DNA of 64,000 nucleotides from DAOUMF01 sp034408935 (GCA_034408935.1 DAOUMV010000012.1:124001-188000); one strand, 5' to 3'; shown: positions 17,927 to 26,727, numbered from the stretch's first letter. Notes: generated by a model not told the origin, from the sequence alone. Translations and numbers: made by a program.

Positions 17927-19510
17927 CTAGGGCAGTAGATCGTGCTTGAGCAGAGCGATGAAGGGCAGGTTGCGGAACCGCTGGCGGAAGTCCAGGCCGT
18001 AGCCGACGACGAACTCGTCAGGGATCTCAAACCCCACGTACTCCAGGGGCACGTTGGCGATGCGGCGCACCCGTTTGTCCAGCAGGGTGCACACCTTGAG
18101 GGAGGCCGGCCGCTTGGACCCCAGGTACTCGAGGACGTGGTTGAGCGTCATCCCGGTGTCAACTATGTCCTCGACTAGGATGACGTCGCGGCCCTTGATG
18201 TTCTCGTCCAAGTCCTTGATGATGCGCACGGCGCCGGAACCGTTGCCCTCATAGGAGGTGACGGCCATGAAGTCCACGGCGGCGGCGGGAAGCGAGATGT
18301 GGCGCATGAGGTCCGACATGAAGCAGATGACACCCCGCAGGATGCCGATGAGCACCGGCTCCTTGCCGGCGTAGTCGTGGCTGATGCGGGCACCCAGCTC
18401 ACCGACGCGGCGCTGGATTTTAGTTGCGGTAATGAGCACACGGTCGATGTCGGGCACCTTCTCCGCGGCTGGCGGGCCGTAGCCGTACTTGGCCAGCAGG
18501 CGGAGGTAGTCGCGCTTCTTGAGCAGCTTGATGTTGACTTCGGGGTAGAGCTCCTTGAGGAGCCTCATCTTGCGGTTCTTTTCGCCGGTCAGACCGGTCT
18601 TGAGGGTGGTGACCTCCACGTACATGTTGAGGTCCGGGAGGTAGAAGTCCGGCGTGAACGCCTCAACGACGTGGCCGTACTCCCAGCGGAGGGGGAAGGA
18701 GCGAGGCTCGTACTGCCATTCTATGCCGTAGAAGTCGAGGATGCGGGCGAACTCGTACTCCGCGGGGTGGGCGAAGGGGGCGGGGACATCGCCGGTGGGC
18801 GCTCCTGTGACGGGGACAATAGCCCGTCTGGTAGTGAGGGGCGGCGTGGCGGCGACGGTGGAGGGGGCAGCTTCTGAGGCAGACTTCTTGCTGCGGCTGC
18901 GGCGCTTGGGTTTGGGCTTGGCCTCCGGCTCCGGCAGCCGCTCCTCGACGGCGACGGTCGCCTGCCCCGCCTTCTTGCGCCCCTGTCCACCCCTTGTGCC
19001 CCGCTTGCGCTTGGGCTTCGCCTCCGGCTCCGGCTCCGGCGGCTGCTCCTCTACGGCGGCGGTCGCCTTCCCTGCCTTCTTGTGACGGCGTCCACCCCGT
19101 GTGCCCCGCTTGCGCTTGGGCTTCGCCTCGGCCTCCGGCTCGGGCTCCGGCGGCTTCTCCTCTACGGTGGCGGTCGCCGCGCTTGCCTTCTTGCGCCGCT
19201 GTCCGCCGCGGGTCCCGCGCTTGCGCTTGGGCTTGGCCTCAGCCTCGGCTTCAGGCTCCAGGGGCCGCTCCTCTACGGCGGCGGTCGCCTTCCCTGCCTT
19301 CTTGTGACGGCGCCCGCCCCGGGTGCCGCGCCTGCGCTTGGGCTTGGCTTCGGCTCCACCATCCCCCGGCGAAGCGGCAGGCTCTGAAAGCTCGACTCGC
19401 GGTGCGGGAAGGGGCGGGAGGACGGGGTGGAGGCGGCGGCGGACGCTGCGCCTGGGGGCGACGGCGGTTCCAGGGGAGAGGTTGAGCGTATCTCTTGCAC
19501 CGTGTGCCAT
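17927..19510 (-). CDS. hpt: Hypoxanthine phosphoribosyltransferase fused to basic repeats and a PD-(D/E)XK-like domain
   Basis: This 527-residue protein has three parts. Residues about 50-215 hold a Lys/Arg/Gly-rich repeat: four near-copies of a 35-37-residue unit with the core KPKRKRGTRGG, plus a degenerate fifth, linked by VEE and PEPE spacers. Residues about 239-350 form a nuclease-like domain: YEFARILDFYGIEWQYEP, then TPDFYLP (Asp about 288) and YVEVTTLK (Glu about 299, Lys about 304), the layout of PD-(D/E)XK folds. Residues 352-527 are a complete hypoxanthine/guanine phosphoribosyltransferase with the PRPP loop VILVEDIVDTGMT (about 443) and a C-terminal RNLPFIALL. Usual enzymes are about 180 residues, so this is a large fusion. 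The basic repeats suggest nucleic-acid binding; that is inference. Confidence 0.88.
   Translation of the reverse strand: MAHGARDTLNLSPGTAVAPRRSVRRRLHPVLPPLPAPRVELSEPAASPGDGGAEAKPKRRRGTRGGRRHKKAGKATAAVEERPLEPEAEAEAKPKRKRGTRGGQRRKKASAATATVEEKPPEPEPEAEAKPKRKRGTRGGRRHKKAGKATAAVEEQPPEPEPEAKPKRKRGTRGGQGRKKAGQATVAVEERLPEPEAKPKPKRRSRSKKSASEAAPSTVAATPPLTTRRAIVPVTGAPTGDVPAPFAHPAEYEFARILDFYGIEWQYEPRSFPLRWEYGHVVEAFTPDFYLPDLNMYVEVTTLKTGLTGEKNRKMRLLKELYPEVNIKLLKKRDYLRLLAKYGYGPPAAEKVPDIDRVLITATKIQRRVGELGARISHDYAGKEPVLIGILRGVICFMSDLMRHISLPAAAVDFMAVTSYEGNGSGAVRIIKDLDENIKGRDVILVEDIVDTGMTLNHVLEYLGSKRPASLKVCTLLDKRVRRIANVPLEYVGFEIPDEFVVGYGLDFRQRFRNLPFIALLKHDLLP
18880..19400 (-). repeat. In-frame tandem repeat of 105-111 bp in the phosphoribosyltransferase gene
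   Basis: The core CTTGCGCTTGGG (plus strand) or its one-base variant begins at 19004, 19109, 19220 and 19331, spacings of 105, 111 and 111 bases (35 and 37 codons). A degenerate copy lies near 18900. The units encode the Lys/Arg/Gly-rich repeat. Confidence 0.85.
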
Positions 19511-19518
19511 TCACCGCC

Positions 19519-19524
19519 ATTGTA
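19519..19524 (-). promoter_or_regulatory. -10 element of the phosphoribosyltransferase gene
   Basis: TACAAT on the minus strand ends 8 bases before the ATG at 19510, suggesting a near-leaderless message. No convincing -35 is seen. Confidence 0.35.
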
Positions 19525-19565
19525 GGGCATCTCACGCTCATGCGCTATAGCGATTTCATAGAAAG

Positions 19566-19574
19566 TTATCCACA
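19566..19574 (+). promoter_or_regulatory. Perfect DnaA box
   Basis: TTATCCACA matches the consensus DnaA binding site exactly. It lies about 55 bases upstream of the phosphoribosyltransferase start and some 215 bases upstream of the DapB-like gene. I see no second box or AT-rich unwinding region, so it is more likely a regulatory or DnaA-titrating site than an origin. Confidence 0.5.
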
Positions 19575-19789
19575 AGTCCACACCGCAGCATCCGGTTGCC
19601 ACCTCGCAGGATGTCGTATAACATCGGGCCAGGCGGCGATGGCTTCAGCAGCGGTCAACGAGACCAGTCTGTGCAGCGAGGGGCTCGTCACGGGGCACGC
19701 AGTTTACTACGAGCAGCCGAACACGTTTAACCGGATAGCGCTGGAGTTCTTGGGTGCTGCGAGATAGGCCCTGGAACGTGGAGGCTTAC

Positions 19790-20827
19790 GTGACTCAAGA
19801 GAGGATCCGAACCATACACTACGGGATCGGGGCCATAGGGGCGGAGGTCGTTCGGCTCTGCCTCAACCGGCCGGAGATCGAGATCGTGGGCGCCATCGAC
19901 ACCCACCCGTCCAAGGCCGGTGTCGACCTTGGGGAGGCCGCGGGTGCCGGCCGCACCCTGGGCATCAGCGTGGCCTACGATGCGGAGCCGCTGCTGAAGG
20001 ATGCCTACGCCGACGTGGTGGTGCACACCACCGGCTCTTCCCTGACGTCCGTCTACCCCCAACTCCTCTCCATCGTCTCCTCCGAGAAGAGCATCGTCTC
20101 CAGCTGTGAGGAGCTCGCTTTCCCCTGGGTGCGCTACCCGGAGATATCGCGCAGGCTGGATCGCCGTGCCCGCGAGACGGGGGTGCGAGTGCTGGGGACG
20201 GGAGTGAACCCGGGGTTCGTGATGGACTTCCTGCCCCTGGTCCTGGCCACCGCCTGTCACCAGGTGCGCTCCGTCCGTGTGGAGCGGGTGGTGGACGTGG
20301 CATCGCGGCGCATGCAGCTCCAGCGCAAGGTGGGCGTGGGGCTTAGCGTGGAGGGGTTCCAGCGCGGCGCCAACGATGGCACCATCGGCCACATCGGGCT
20401 GAGGGAGTCCCTGTTCATGATCGCCGACTCTATCGGCTGGCGGCTCGACGACGTAGCGGAGACCATAGAGCCCATCGTCGCCCGAACCCGGTACCGGACC
20501 GAGTACTTCTCCGTAGAGCGGGGCTACGTGCGGGGTCTACGGCAGTCAGCGCGGGGGATTTCGGCAGGACGAGAGGTGGTACGGCTGGACTGGGAGACCT
20601 CGATCGCGCCCAAGGATCCGCGCGACGTCATCCGCATCGATGCGGAGCCGCCGGTGGAGGTGCGGATGCCGGGAAGCCTCCAGGGCGACCGGGCTACGGC
20701 GGCGATCATGACCAGTTGCATACCCTCCGTGGCTCGCAGCCGCGCCGTGGGCCTGCTGACCATGCGGGATATGCCGGCCCTACCCTATCTTCGCCCACAA
20801 CCCCAGCCGCGAGAGGACATCGAATGA
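19790..20827 (+). CDS. DapB-like NAD(P)-dependent dehydrogenase
   Basis: This 345-residue protein has an N-terminal Rossmann fold (HYGIGAIGAEVVRLC) and a dihydrodipicolinate reductase-like architecture: VVHTTGSSLTSV, SSCEELAFPW, then GTGVNPGFVMDFLP. This pattern is close to 2,4-diaminopentanoate dehydrogenase and related amine or amino-acid dehydrogenases, so it probably reduces or oxidises a C-N or C-O bond in an amino-acid derivative. I start at GTG 19790 because GTGGAGG lies 6-7 bases upstream. Its stop overlaps the aminotransferase start by 4 bases (ATGA), so the two are translationally coupled. Confidence 0.8.
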   Translation: MTQERIRTIHYGIGAIGAEVVRLCLNRPEIEIVGAIDTHPSKAGVDLGEAAGAGRTLGISVAYDAEPLLKDAYADVVVHTTGSSLTSVYPQLLSIVSSEKSIVSSCEELAFPWVRYPEISRRLDRRARETGVRVLGTGVNPGFVMDFLPLVLATACHQVRSVRVERVVDVASRRMQLQRKVGVGLSVEGFQRGANDGTIGHIGLRESLFMIADSIGWRLDDVAETIEPIVARTRYRTEYFSVERGYVRGLRQSARGISAGREVVRLDWETSIAPKDPRDVIRIDAEPPVEVRMPGSLQGDRATAAIMTSCIPSVARSRAVGLLTMRDMPALPYLRPQPQPREDIE

Positions 20828-22176
20828 CGACGATCCAGGAGACGTACCGCCACCTGCATGCCGGTTCGGCCGGGCTGCATGAGGAGGCGATGAAGATATT
20901 CCCCTCCGGGGTGACACATGATACGCGCTATCTGACCCCTTTTCCCATCTACATCGACCACGCGCAGGGGAGCCGCAAGTGGGACGTGGACGGAAACGAG
21001 ATAATCGACTACGTGATGGGGCACGGGGCCCTGTTCCTTGGCCACGCCTACCCGGAGATCACACGGGCGGTCCAGGAGCAGGTCGCGAAGGGTACCCACT
21101 ACGGTGGCAACCATGAGTTGGAGCTGCGCTGGGGAGGGCTGGTAAAGCGGCTCATACCCAGCGCGGAGATCGTTCGCTTCACCAGCTCCGGCACCGAGGC
21201 GACGCTGATGGCGATCCGGCTGGCCCGCGCCTACACGGGGCGGGACAAGCTGCTGAAGTTCGATTTCCACTTCCACGGCTGGCACGATAGCGTCGTGGGG
21301 GCACGCTATGGAGAGTCGGATCACCCACGCTCGGCAGGGGTGCCGGAGAGAACGCTGAGCAACACTATCAGCGTACCTCAGGGCGACATCGCCCAGGTCG
21401 AGAGCAGGCTGGCGGAGGGCGACGTAGCAGCGGTGATCCTGGAGCCGACAGGGCCCACATGGGGCACATTGCCGCTGGCGCCCGCCTTTCTCCATGAGTT
21501 GCGGGAGGTGACGACGCGGTACAACACCATCCTCATCTTCGACGAGGTGGTGACGGGCTTCCGGGTGTCGCCGGGGGGCGTTCAAGCCCGCTATGGGGTG
21601 ACGCCTGACGTAACGGCCCTGGCCAAGATCCTGGCTGGAGGCCTGCCCGGCGGCGCCGTGACCGGCAAGGCCGACATCATCTCGCTTATCGAGTTCCGCG
21701 ACGACTCGGCCTGGAATTACGAGCAGCGGGTGTTCCATCCGGGCACGTTCAACGCCAATCCCCTCTCGGCGGCGGCGGGCACAACCATGCTCTCGCTGTT
21801 GGCCGACGGCGGCTTTCACGCCCACGCGGAGGCGCGTAACGAAAAGCTGATTCGCGGCCTTAACGAGGTATTGGAGCGGCGAAAGGCGCTCGGCTGCACC
21901 TATGGCTTCTCCTCTTTCTTCCATATAACGCTGGGACAGGAGTGTCCTCGTCCGCATAGCGGGGTCGAATGGCCCTCGCAGGATGGTTCACCGCCACCGC
22001 GAATGACGCCGGAACTCGCTCTGACGCTCCGACGGGCGATGCTCAACCACGGCGTCGACTTCATGGCGGGAAGAACCGGCCACATCTCCGGCGTGCACAG
22101 CGACGAGGACATGGACCGCACCCTGGAGGCGTTCGAGGCCGCCCTGGCCGAGATGCAGGCGGAGGGTCTGCTCTAA
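20824..22176 (+). CDS. Class III aminotransferase, glutamate-1-semialdehyde aminomutase-like
   Basis: This 450-residue PLP enzyme shows FTSSGTEATLMAIRLAR (cofactor phosphate site), FHFHGWHDS, IFDEVVTGFRVSPGG and the PLP lysine in ALAKILAGGLPGGA (Lys268). These match the GSA-aminomutase/omega-transaminase branch. Coupling to a DapB-like dehydrogenase rather than to heme genes argues against a heme role and for an amino-acid or amine catabolic transaminase. The ATG at 20824 overlaps the upstream stop by 4 bases. Confidence 0.88.
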   Translation: MTTIQETYRHLHAGSAGLHEEAMKIFPSGVTHDTRYLTPFPIYIDHAQGSRKWDVDGNEIIDYVMGHGALFLGHAYPEITRAVQEQVAKGTHYGGNHELELRWGGLVKRLIPSAEIVRFTSSGTEATLMAIRLARAYTGRDKLLKFDFHFHGWHDSVVGARYGESDHPRSAGVPERTLSNTISVPQGDIAQVESRLAEGDVAAVILEPTGPTWGTLPLAPAFLHELREVTTRYNTILIFDEVVTGFRVSPGGVQARYGVTPDVTALAKILAGGLPGGAVTGKADIISLIEFRDDSAWNYEQRVFHPGTFNANPLSAAAGTTMLSLLADGGFHAHAEARNEKLIRGLNEVLERRKALGCTYGFSSFFHITLGQECPRPHSGVEWPSQDGSPPPRMTPELALTLRRAMLNHGVDFMAGRTGHISGVHSDEDMDRTLEAFEAALAEMQAEGLL

Positions 22177-22226
22177 GGGCTCTGGCTCGCGCTTCTGCAC
22201 GCTGGCGGCGGCCCGAGAGAGCACCT

Positions 22227-22232
22227 TATAAT
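22227..22232 (+). promoter_or_regulatory. -10 element before the MFS gene
   Basis: A perfect TATAAT ends 13 bases before the ATG at 22246, which would give a leader of only about 7 bases. No good -35 is visible. Confidence 0.35.
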
Positions 22233-22245
22233 CGGCGGTGCGCCC

Positions 22246-23496
22246 ATGAACGCCGCCGAACGTCGCCTCCTAACGTATGCCGCATTCGCTCACGCTCTCA
22301 CCCACATCGTTGAACTGACGTACCCGGCCCTCCTGTCACGCATCGAGGACGATTTCGGCGTGAGGGCTGTCGTCCTGGGCACTATCGCCTCCATCTTCGC
22401 CTGGGCGTTCGGGGGCAGCGCCATCCCCGCCGGCTTTCTCACCGACCGGCTGGGCTCGCGGCGGGTGCTGTTCTACGCTTTCACCGGGGCGACCATTTCG
22501 CTGGTGCTGGTGGGGCTCTCGCCCAATGAGTGGTTCCTGGCGGGGACGCTGGCCCTCCTGGGGTTCTGCGTCGGCCTGTATCACCCGGCAGGGCTGTCGC
22601 TGATAGCCCAGGGCATACGGCAGCGCGGCCTGGCGCTGGGGTTCCACGGGGTGGCTGGGAACGTGGGCCAGGCGCTGGCGCCGGCCCTGGCCGTGGGGCT
22701 GGCGATAGCGGTGGACTGGCGGCTGGCGTTCTTCGTCCTGGCGGGGGTGTCCGCGGTCATGGCGGTGGTGCTCTCGGTCACGACGCTGCCGTTGTGGGGG
22801 GAGGCCGAGGTGCTGGTGGCAGGCAACGAGTCCCCACGGCCCGGCGCAGGCGCATCCGCCCAGACGAGCGGGGAGCCCAGCGAAGCTGGTTCTCGGTCAG
22901 CCCCACGGCTCCTGATGCCGCTGCTGCTCGTGTACGCGGCCTTCGTGCTCAGCGGTATCGTGTATCGGGGCGCGATAACGTTCCTGCCTCAGCACATGGA
23001 GGAGTTGGTGAACAAGGACCTGGGCGGCGCCTTCGTCACTGTGGCTCTGCTCATGGGGGCAATAGGCCAGGTCATAGGGGGCACGCTGTCGCAGAAGATG
23101 CCGCTGGAGCGCCTGTCGCCGGTGCTGGTGGCGCTGGCGGTGCCGGCGCTGGTGCTGACGGGAGTGGCGAGCGGCGCGCTGCTGGTGGTGATAGCCTCCG
23201 TATTCGTGTGCTTCTACTTCGCTAACCAGCCGGTGTTCACGGGGCTCATCGCGGATTACGCGCCGCCGGGGGCGGTGGGGCGAAGCTACGGCGTGTCCTT
23301 CTTTGCCGGCTTCGGTCTCGGGGGCACGGGCGGCGTCATCGCCGGAGTGTTCGTGGACCGCTGGGACACGGGGGCAGCGTTCCTGGGCCTGTCGGCGTTC
23401 ATGGCGGTGACGCTGCTGCTCACCCTGGTCATCTGGGCGACATCCGAGCGGCGGTCTCGGACGATGCGGCCGGAGATGGCCGGGGGCGGACGCTAG
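22246..23496 (+). CDS. MFS transporter
   Basis: This 416-residue protein has about 12 membrane segments in two halves joined by a polar loop (residues 185-220). The first half has the MFS signature-like loop GFLTDRLGSRRVLF; FGLGGTGGVIAGVFVDRW is in the second half. The substrate is unknown. It follows the dehydrogenase/aminotransferase pair by 70 bases on the same strand and may export or import their substrate or product. Confidence 0.9.
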   Translation: MNAAERRLLTYAAFAHALTHIVELTYPALLSRIEDDFGVRAVVLGTIASIFAWAFGGSAIPAGFLTDRLGSRRVLFYAFTGATISLVLVGLSPNEWFLAGTLALLGFCVGLYHPAGLSLIAQGIRQRGLALGFHGVAGNVGQALAPALAVGLAIAVDWRLAFFVLAGVSAVMAVVLSVTTLPLWGEAEVLVAGNESPRPGAGASAQTSGEPSEAGSRSAPRLLMPLLLVYAAFVLSGIVYRGAITFLPQHMEELVNKDLGGAFVTVALLMGAIGQVIGGTLSQKMPLERLSPVLVALAVPALVLTGVASGALLVVIASVFVCFYFANQPVFTGLIADYAPPGAVGRSYGVSFFAGFGLGGTGGVIAGVFVDRWDTGAAFLGLSAFMAVTLLLTLVIWATSERRSRTMRPEMAGGGR

Positions 23497-23561
23497 GGCC
23501 GGAGCCCGTGGTTCGGCAAGCGCACGGACGGGTGGGCCAGGAAGAGATACGGGAGGGTCGC

Positions 23562-24368
23562 ATGGAGTTCGAGCAGATCCGATACGAGAAGACCGACGGC
23601 ATAGCCACCATCACGCTCAACCGGCCGGAGCGGATGAACGCCTTCACGCCCAAGATGCTGGACGAGTGGCTGGCCGCCCTCCAGGACGCCCACCTGGACG
23701 CCGAGACCAGGGTGATCGTCCTCACCGGAGAGGGGCGCGGCTTCTGCACGGGGATGGACGTGCAGGCGCAGGCCGCCGGGAAGGGGTTACTGCCGCAGGA
23801 CCGATCGCTGGCGGAGGGGCGCAACGAGCTGCGCGATACGGTGCAGCGCATCCCTCGTTTCGTAGCCCAGATGGACAAGCCGTACATCGCGGCGGTGAAC
23901 GGGGCAGCAGTGGGGGCAGGCATGGACATGGCCTCGATGTGCGATATGCGCATCGCTGCCGACACGGCGCGCTTCGGCATGACATACGCGCGCATGGGGC
24001 TGATCCCCGGCGACGGCGGCTGCTACTACCTGCCGCGCATCGTGGGGGTGGCGCGGGCGCTAGACCTAATCTGGACGGGGCGGCTGTTCGACGCCCAGGA
24101 GGCGCTGCGCATCGGCTACGTCAGTGAGGTGGTCCCAGCCAAGGAGCTGACGGCCCACACCCGCGAGTACGCGCTGAGGCTGGCCCAAGGACCCGCGGTG
24201 GCGATCCAGCTCGCCAAGCGGCTGGTCTACCGCTCCCTGGAGGTGGGCGTCGATCAGGCGCTGGAGATGGCGCAGGGGGCGATGACGATCGCCCGGAGCA
24301 CGGAGGACGCGCGGGAGGGGCCGCGGGCGTTCGTGGAGAAGCGGGAGCCCGAGTTCAAGGGGAGGTAG
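23562..24368 (+). CDS. Enoyl-CoA hydratase/isomerase family protein
   Basis: This 268-residue crotonase-fold protein has TITLNRPERMNAFT at the N-terminus, the oxyanion-hole segment GRGFCTGMD and AVNGAAVGAGMDMASMCDMRIAAD. The second catalytic acid region reads PGDGGCYYLPRIVG, with Asp where hydratases often have Glu. It acts on an acyl-CoA in the cytoplasm, as a hydratase or isomerase. I start at ATG 23562, preceded by GGGAGG. The 3' end overlaps the convergent CapA-like gene by 14 bases. Confidence 0.9.
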   Translation: MEFEQIRYEKTDGIATITLNRPERMNAFTPKMLDEWLAALQDAHLDAETRVIVLTGEGRGFCTGMDVQAQAAGKGLLPQDRSLAEGRNELRDTVQRIPRFVAQMDKPYIAAVNGAAVGAGMDMASMCDMRIAADTARFGMTYARMGLIPGDGGCYYLPRIVGVARALDLIWTGRLFDAQEALRIGYVSEVVPAKELTAHTREYALRLAQGPAVAIQLAKRLVYRSLEVGVDQALEMAQGAMTIARSTEDAREGPRAFVEKREPEFKGR

Positions 24369-25488
24369 AAGGCTCCCCCAAGATCGCCGCAAGCTCGTCG
24401 CTGGCGGTCTTCATGCCGTCCAGCACCGCCTGCGCCTCCGCGCCCTCCATGGGCACCGGCTGAGCGTAGTTCTCGATCAGGGTGGGGATGAACTCAACGC
24501 CCACCAGGACGTCGTCGTAGAAGGTGTATCGGCCGAAGACGCCCACGCGGGTCTCGTAGCTCCACATCTGGTCGAAGATGAAGTTACCGTGGGCGTAGGC
24601 GATGAACTTGCCCTTGTACAGCTCCACGGCCTGCACCCAGTGGGGGTGATTGCCGATGATGAGGTCGGCGCCGGCGTCCACGGCGAGGTGGGCGAGCTCC
24701 ACCGGGTCGTCCTCGGCGACGCCGGGAGCGGCCTGCGGGACCGACACGTACTCGGCGCCCCAGTGCAGGGCGACAGCGAGGACATCCACGCGCGGCCGGA
24801 GGGCCTGTATCTGCGCTTTCATCGCCCCGCGGTCGATCGTGTCTTCGACGCCGTTAAAGGCGAGGAAGCCGAATTTGAGGCCGCGGACCTCCCTCACGGC
24901 CGGCGTGTCGCGGTCGGCGAAGTCGATACCGGCGGCGGTCAGGCCCTCCTCCGTCTCGGTTATGCCGGCAAGGCCGTAGTTCCCGATGTGGTTGTTCTCC
25001 AGGCTGACCACGTCCACGCCCGCAGCCGCGAGGGCGGCGGTGAAGCCGGCCTGGCCGCAAAACAGAAGGCCGGAGTCGTGATAGGGGCAACCTTCGATGA
25101 GGGGCGCCTCAAGGTTGATGATAGTCAGGTCGGCGGCAGCCGTGATGTCCTTGGTAGCAGCCACCGGGTACAGGAAGTCGTTGCCCAGGGAGCGGATGGT
25201 GACGTCCGTGTAGCGGGCGGGTATGACGTCGCCGGTGGCGATTAGGGTACGGATGCGTGACGGGTCCAGGCCGAGAGCCGAGAGGTTTCGTGGGGGGAAG
25301 ATGTCATCGAGGGTGAGGGGCGGCACCTGCTCGGGGTCGAAGAACGCCGGAGTCGCGGTCGGGGTTGGCGTCGGGATCAGAGTAGGCCCAGGCGTGGGAG
25401 TGGAGGTGTGCCCGGGGGCCACGGCGGTGCCGGCGCAGGCGGCGAGGGCCAGCGAGAGCAACAGCGGCGGGAGCAAGACGGAGCGCAT
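24355..25488 (-). CDS. CapA/PgsA-like lipoprotein metallophosphatase
   Basis: This 377-residue protein starts with a lipoprotein signal (LLLSLALAAC, Cys about 18) and a Pro/Thr-rich linker. The domain has CapA-family metal-site motifs: TGDVIPAR, NLEAPLIEG, ENNHIGNYG, LHWGAEY and GNHPHWVQ. Relatives belong to poly-gamma-glutamate synthesis, but no pgsB or pgsC is near, so it may act on another surface polymer. I start at ATG 25488, directly before the signal peptide; a longer frame upstream lies over the next gene and is not credible. Confidence 0.85.
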   Translation of the reverse strand: MRSVLLPPLLLSLALAACAGTAVAPGHTSTPTPGPTLIPTPTPTATPAFFDPEQVPPLTLDDIFPPRNLSALGLDPSRIRTLIATGDVIPARYTDVTIRSLGNDFLYPVAATKDITAAADLTIINLEAPLIEGCPYHDSGLLFCGQAGFTAALAAAGVDVVSLENNHIGNYGLAGITETEEGLTAAGIDFADRDTPAVREVRGLKFGFLAFNGVEDTIDRGAMKAQIQALRPRVDVLAVALHWGAEYVSVPQAAPGVAEDDPVELAHLAVDAGADLIIGNHPHWVQAVELYKGKFIAYAHGNFIFDQMWSYETRVGVFGRYTFYDDVLVGVEFIPTLIENYAQPVPMEGAEAQAVLDGMKTASDELAAILGEPSTSP

Positions 25489-25545
25489 ATCGAAGTACCC
25501 GATGGCTGTAGTATATACTGACGCCGTCTGAACGGAGGTAGGCGC

Positions 25546-26727
25546 ATGGAGTTTCGCTTCAGCCCCGAAGAGGAGCGATTCCGAAGCGAGATACGGGAAT
25601 TCCTGCGGCGGGAGCTGCCAGCCGACTGGAGCGACGTGGGCGCCCTGGGCGAGGCGGGCGTGGAGCAGTGGGAATTCCTTCGCTCTTTCCAGAAGAAGCT
25701 GGCGGAGAAGAGATGGCTGACGCTGGGCTGGCCGGAGGAGCACGGCGGCCTGGCAGCGAGCCACATGATGCAGGTCATCTACAACGAGGAGATGACCTAC
25801 TTCCGCGCGCCCACACAGCTTGGCGTGGGCCCGGACCGGGTGGGCCCCACGATCATCCTCTACGGGACGGACGAGCAGAAACGGCGCCACCTGCCCGGGA
25901 TCATGGCCGGGGAGACGGTGTGGTGCCAGGGCTTCAGCGAGCCCGAGGCCGGCTCCGACCTGGCCTCTCTCAAGACCGCCGCGGTGGCGGACGGCGACTA
26001 TTTCGTCATCAACGGTCAGAAGATATGGACTTCCCTCGCCCACCGGGCCGACTGGTGCGTCCTGCTGGCCCGCACCGACCGCGAGGCCCCCAAGCACAAG
26101 GGGATCAGCTACCTCCTGCTGGACATGAAGACCCCGGGCGTGGAGGTGAGACCGCTAGTGGACATGCTGGGGCGCAACACCTTCAACGAGGTCTTCTTCG
26201 ACAACGCGCGTATCCCCCGCGATTGCCTCGTCGGGGAGCTTAACCGCGGCTGGTACGTGGCGGCGGCCACGCTCGACTTCGAGCGCTCGGGCATCAACCG
26301 CGTAGTCACGGGCTTCCGCATGCACGAGGAGTTGGTGGAATACGCGGCGCAGGCCCGCAGCGACGGCGGGCGGCTCCTGGACGACATCCGAGTGCGGCAC
26401 AAGCTGGCGGAGCTGGCGATCGAGTTCCAGGCGGGGCGGATGCTGGCCTATCGGGTCGCCTCGATGCAGGAGAAGGGTCAGATCCCCAACGCCGAGGCCT
26501 CCATGTCCAAGCTGTATGGCACCGAACTCCAGCGGCGGCTAGCGGAAGCGGGGATGGAGATACTCGGCCTCGGCGGTCAGATCGAGCCGGGGTCGCGGGG
26601 AGCATCGCTGCAAGGACGGGTCGAGCAGTTCTACCTGCTCGCGTCAGCGTTGACCGTAGCCGCGGGCACCAGCGAGATAATGCGCAACATCATCGCCACG
26701 CGTGGCTTGGGGTTGCCGCGGGGCTAG
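25546..26727 (+). CDS. Acyl-CoA dehydrogenase family protein
   Basis: This 393-residue flavoprotein has the FAD segment WCQGFSEPEAGSDLAS and KIWTSLAHRADW. At the end it has AAGTSEIMRNIIATRGLGLPR, where the Glu that usually precedes GT is Ala. That pattern is common in the branch related to FadE17/FadE26-type subunits, whose base lies elsewhere or on a partner. No partner subunit is adjacent. GGAGGT precedes the ATG at 25546. Confidence 0.9.
   Translation: MEFRFSPEEERFRSEIREFLRRELPADWSDVGALGEAGVEQWEFLRSFQKKLAEKRWLTLGWPEEHGGLAASHMMQVIYNEEMTYFRAPTQLGVGPDRVGPTIILYGTDEQKRRHLPGIMAGETVWCQGFSEPEAGSDLASLKTAAVADGDYFVINGQKIWTSLAHRADWCVLLARTDREAPKHKGISYLLLDMKTPGVEVRPLVDMLGRNTFNEVFFDNARIPRDCLVGELNRGWYVAAATLDFERSGINRVVTGFRMHEELVEYAAQARSDGGRLLDDIRVRHKLAELAIEFQAGRMLAYRVASMQEKGQIPNAEASMSKLYGTELQRRLAEAGMEILGLGGQIEPGSRGASLQGRVEQFYLLASALTVAAGTSEIMRNIIATRGLGLPRG

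Noticed and set aside
18880..19400. Regular repeats that could be mistaken for a CRISPR or minisatellite array
   Set aside because: The units are codon-phased, encode a continuous protein repeat and have no unique spacers.
19566..19574. Replication origin
   Set aside because: Only one DnaA box is visible, with no cluster, AT-rich unwinding element, dnaA or dnaN nearby.
20824..22176. Assignment of the class III aminotransferase as hemL for heme synthesis
   Set aside because: Coupling to a DapB-like dehydrogenase and absence of other heme genes make a catabolic role more likely.
24355..26097. 580-codon version of the CapA-like gene starting at 26097
   Set aside because: The added 200 codons lie antisense to an acyl-CoA dehydrogenase; the lipoprotein signal peptide begins at 25488.
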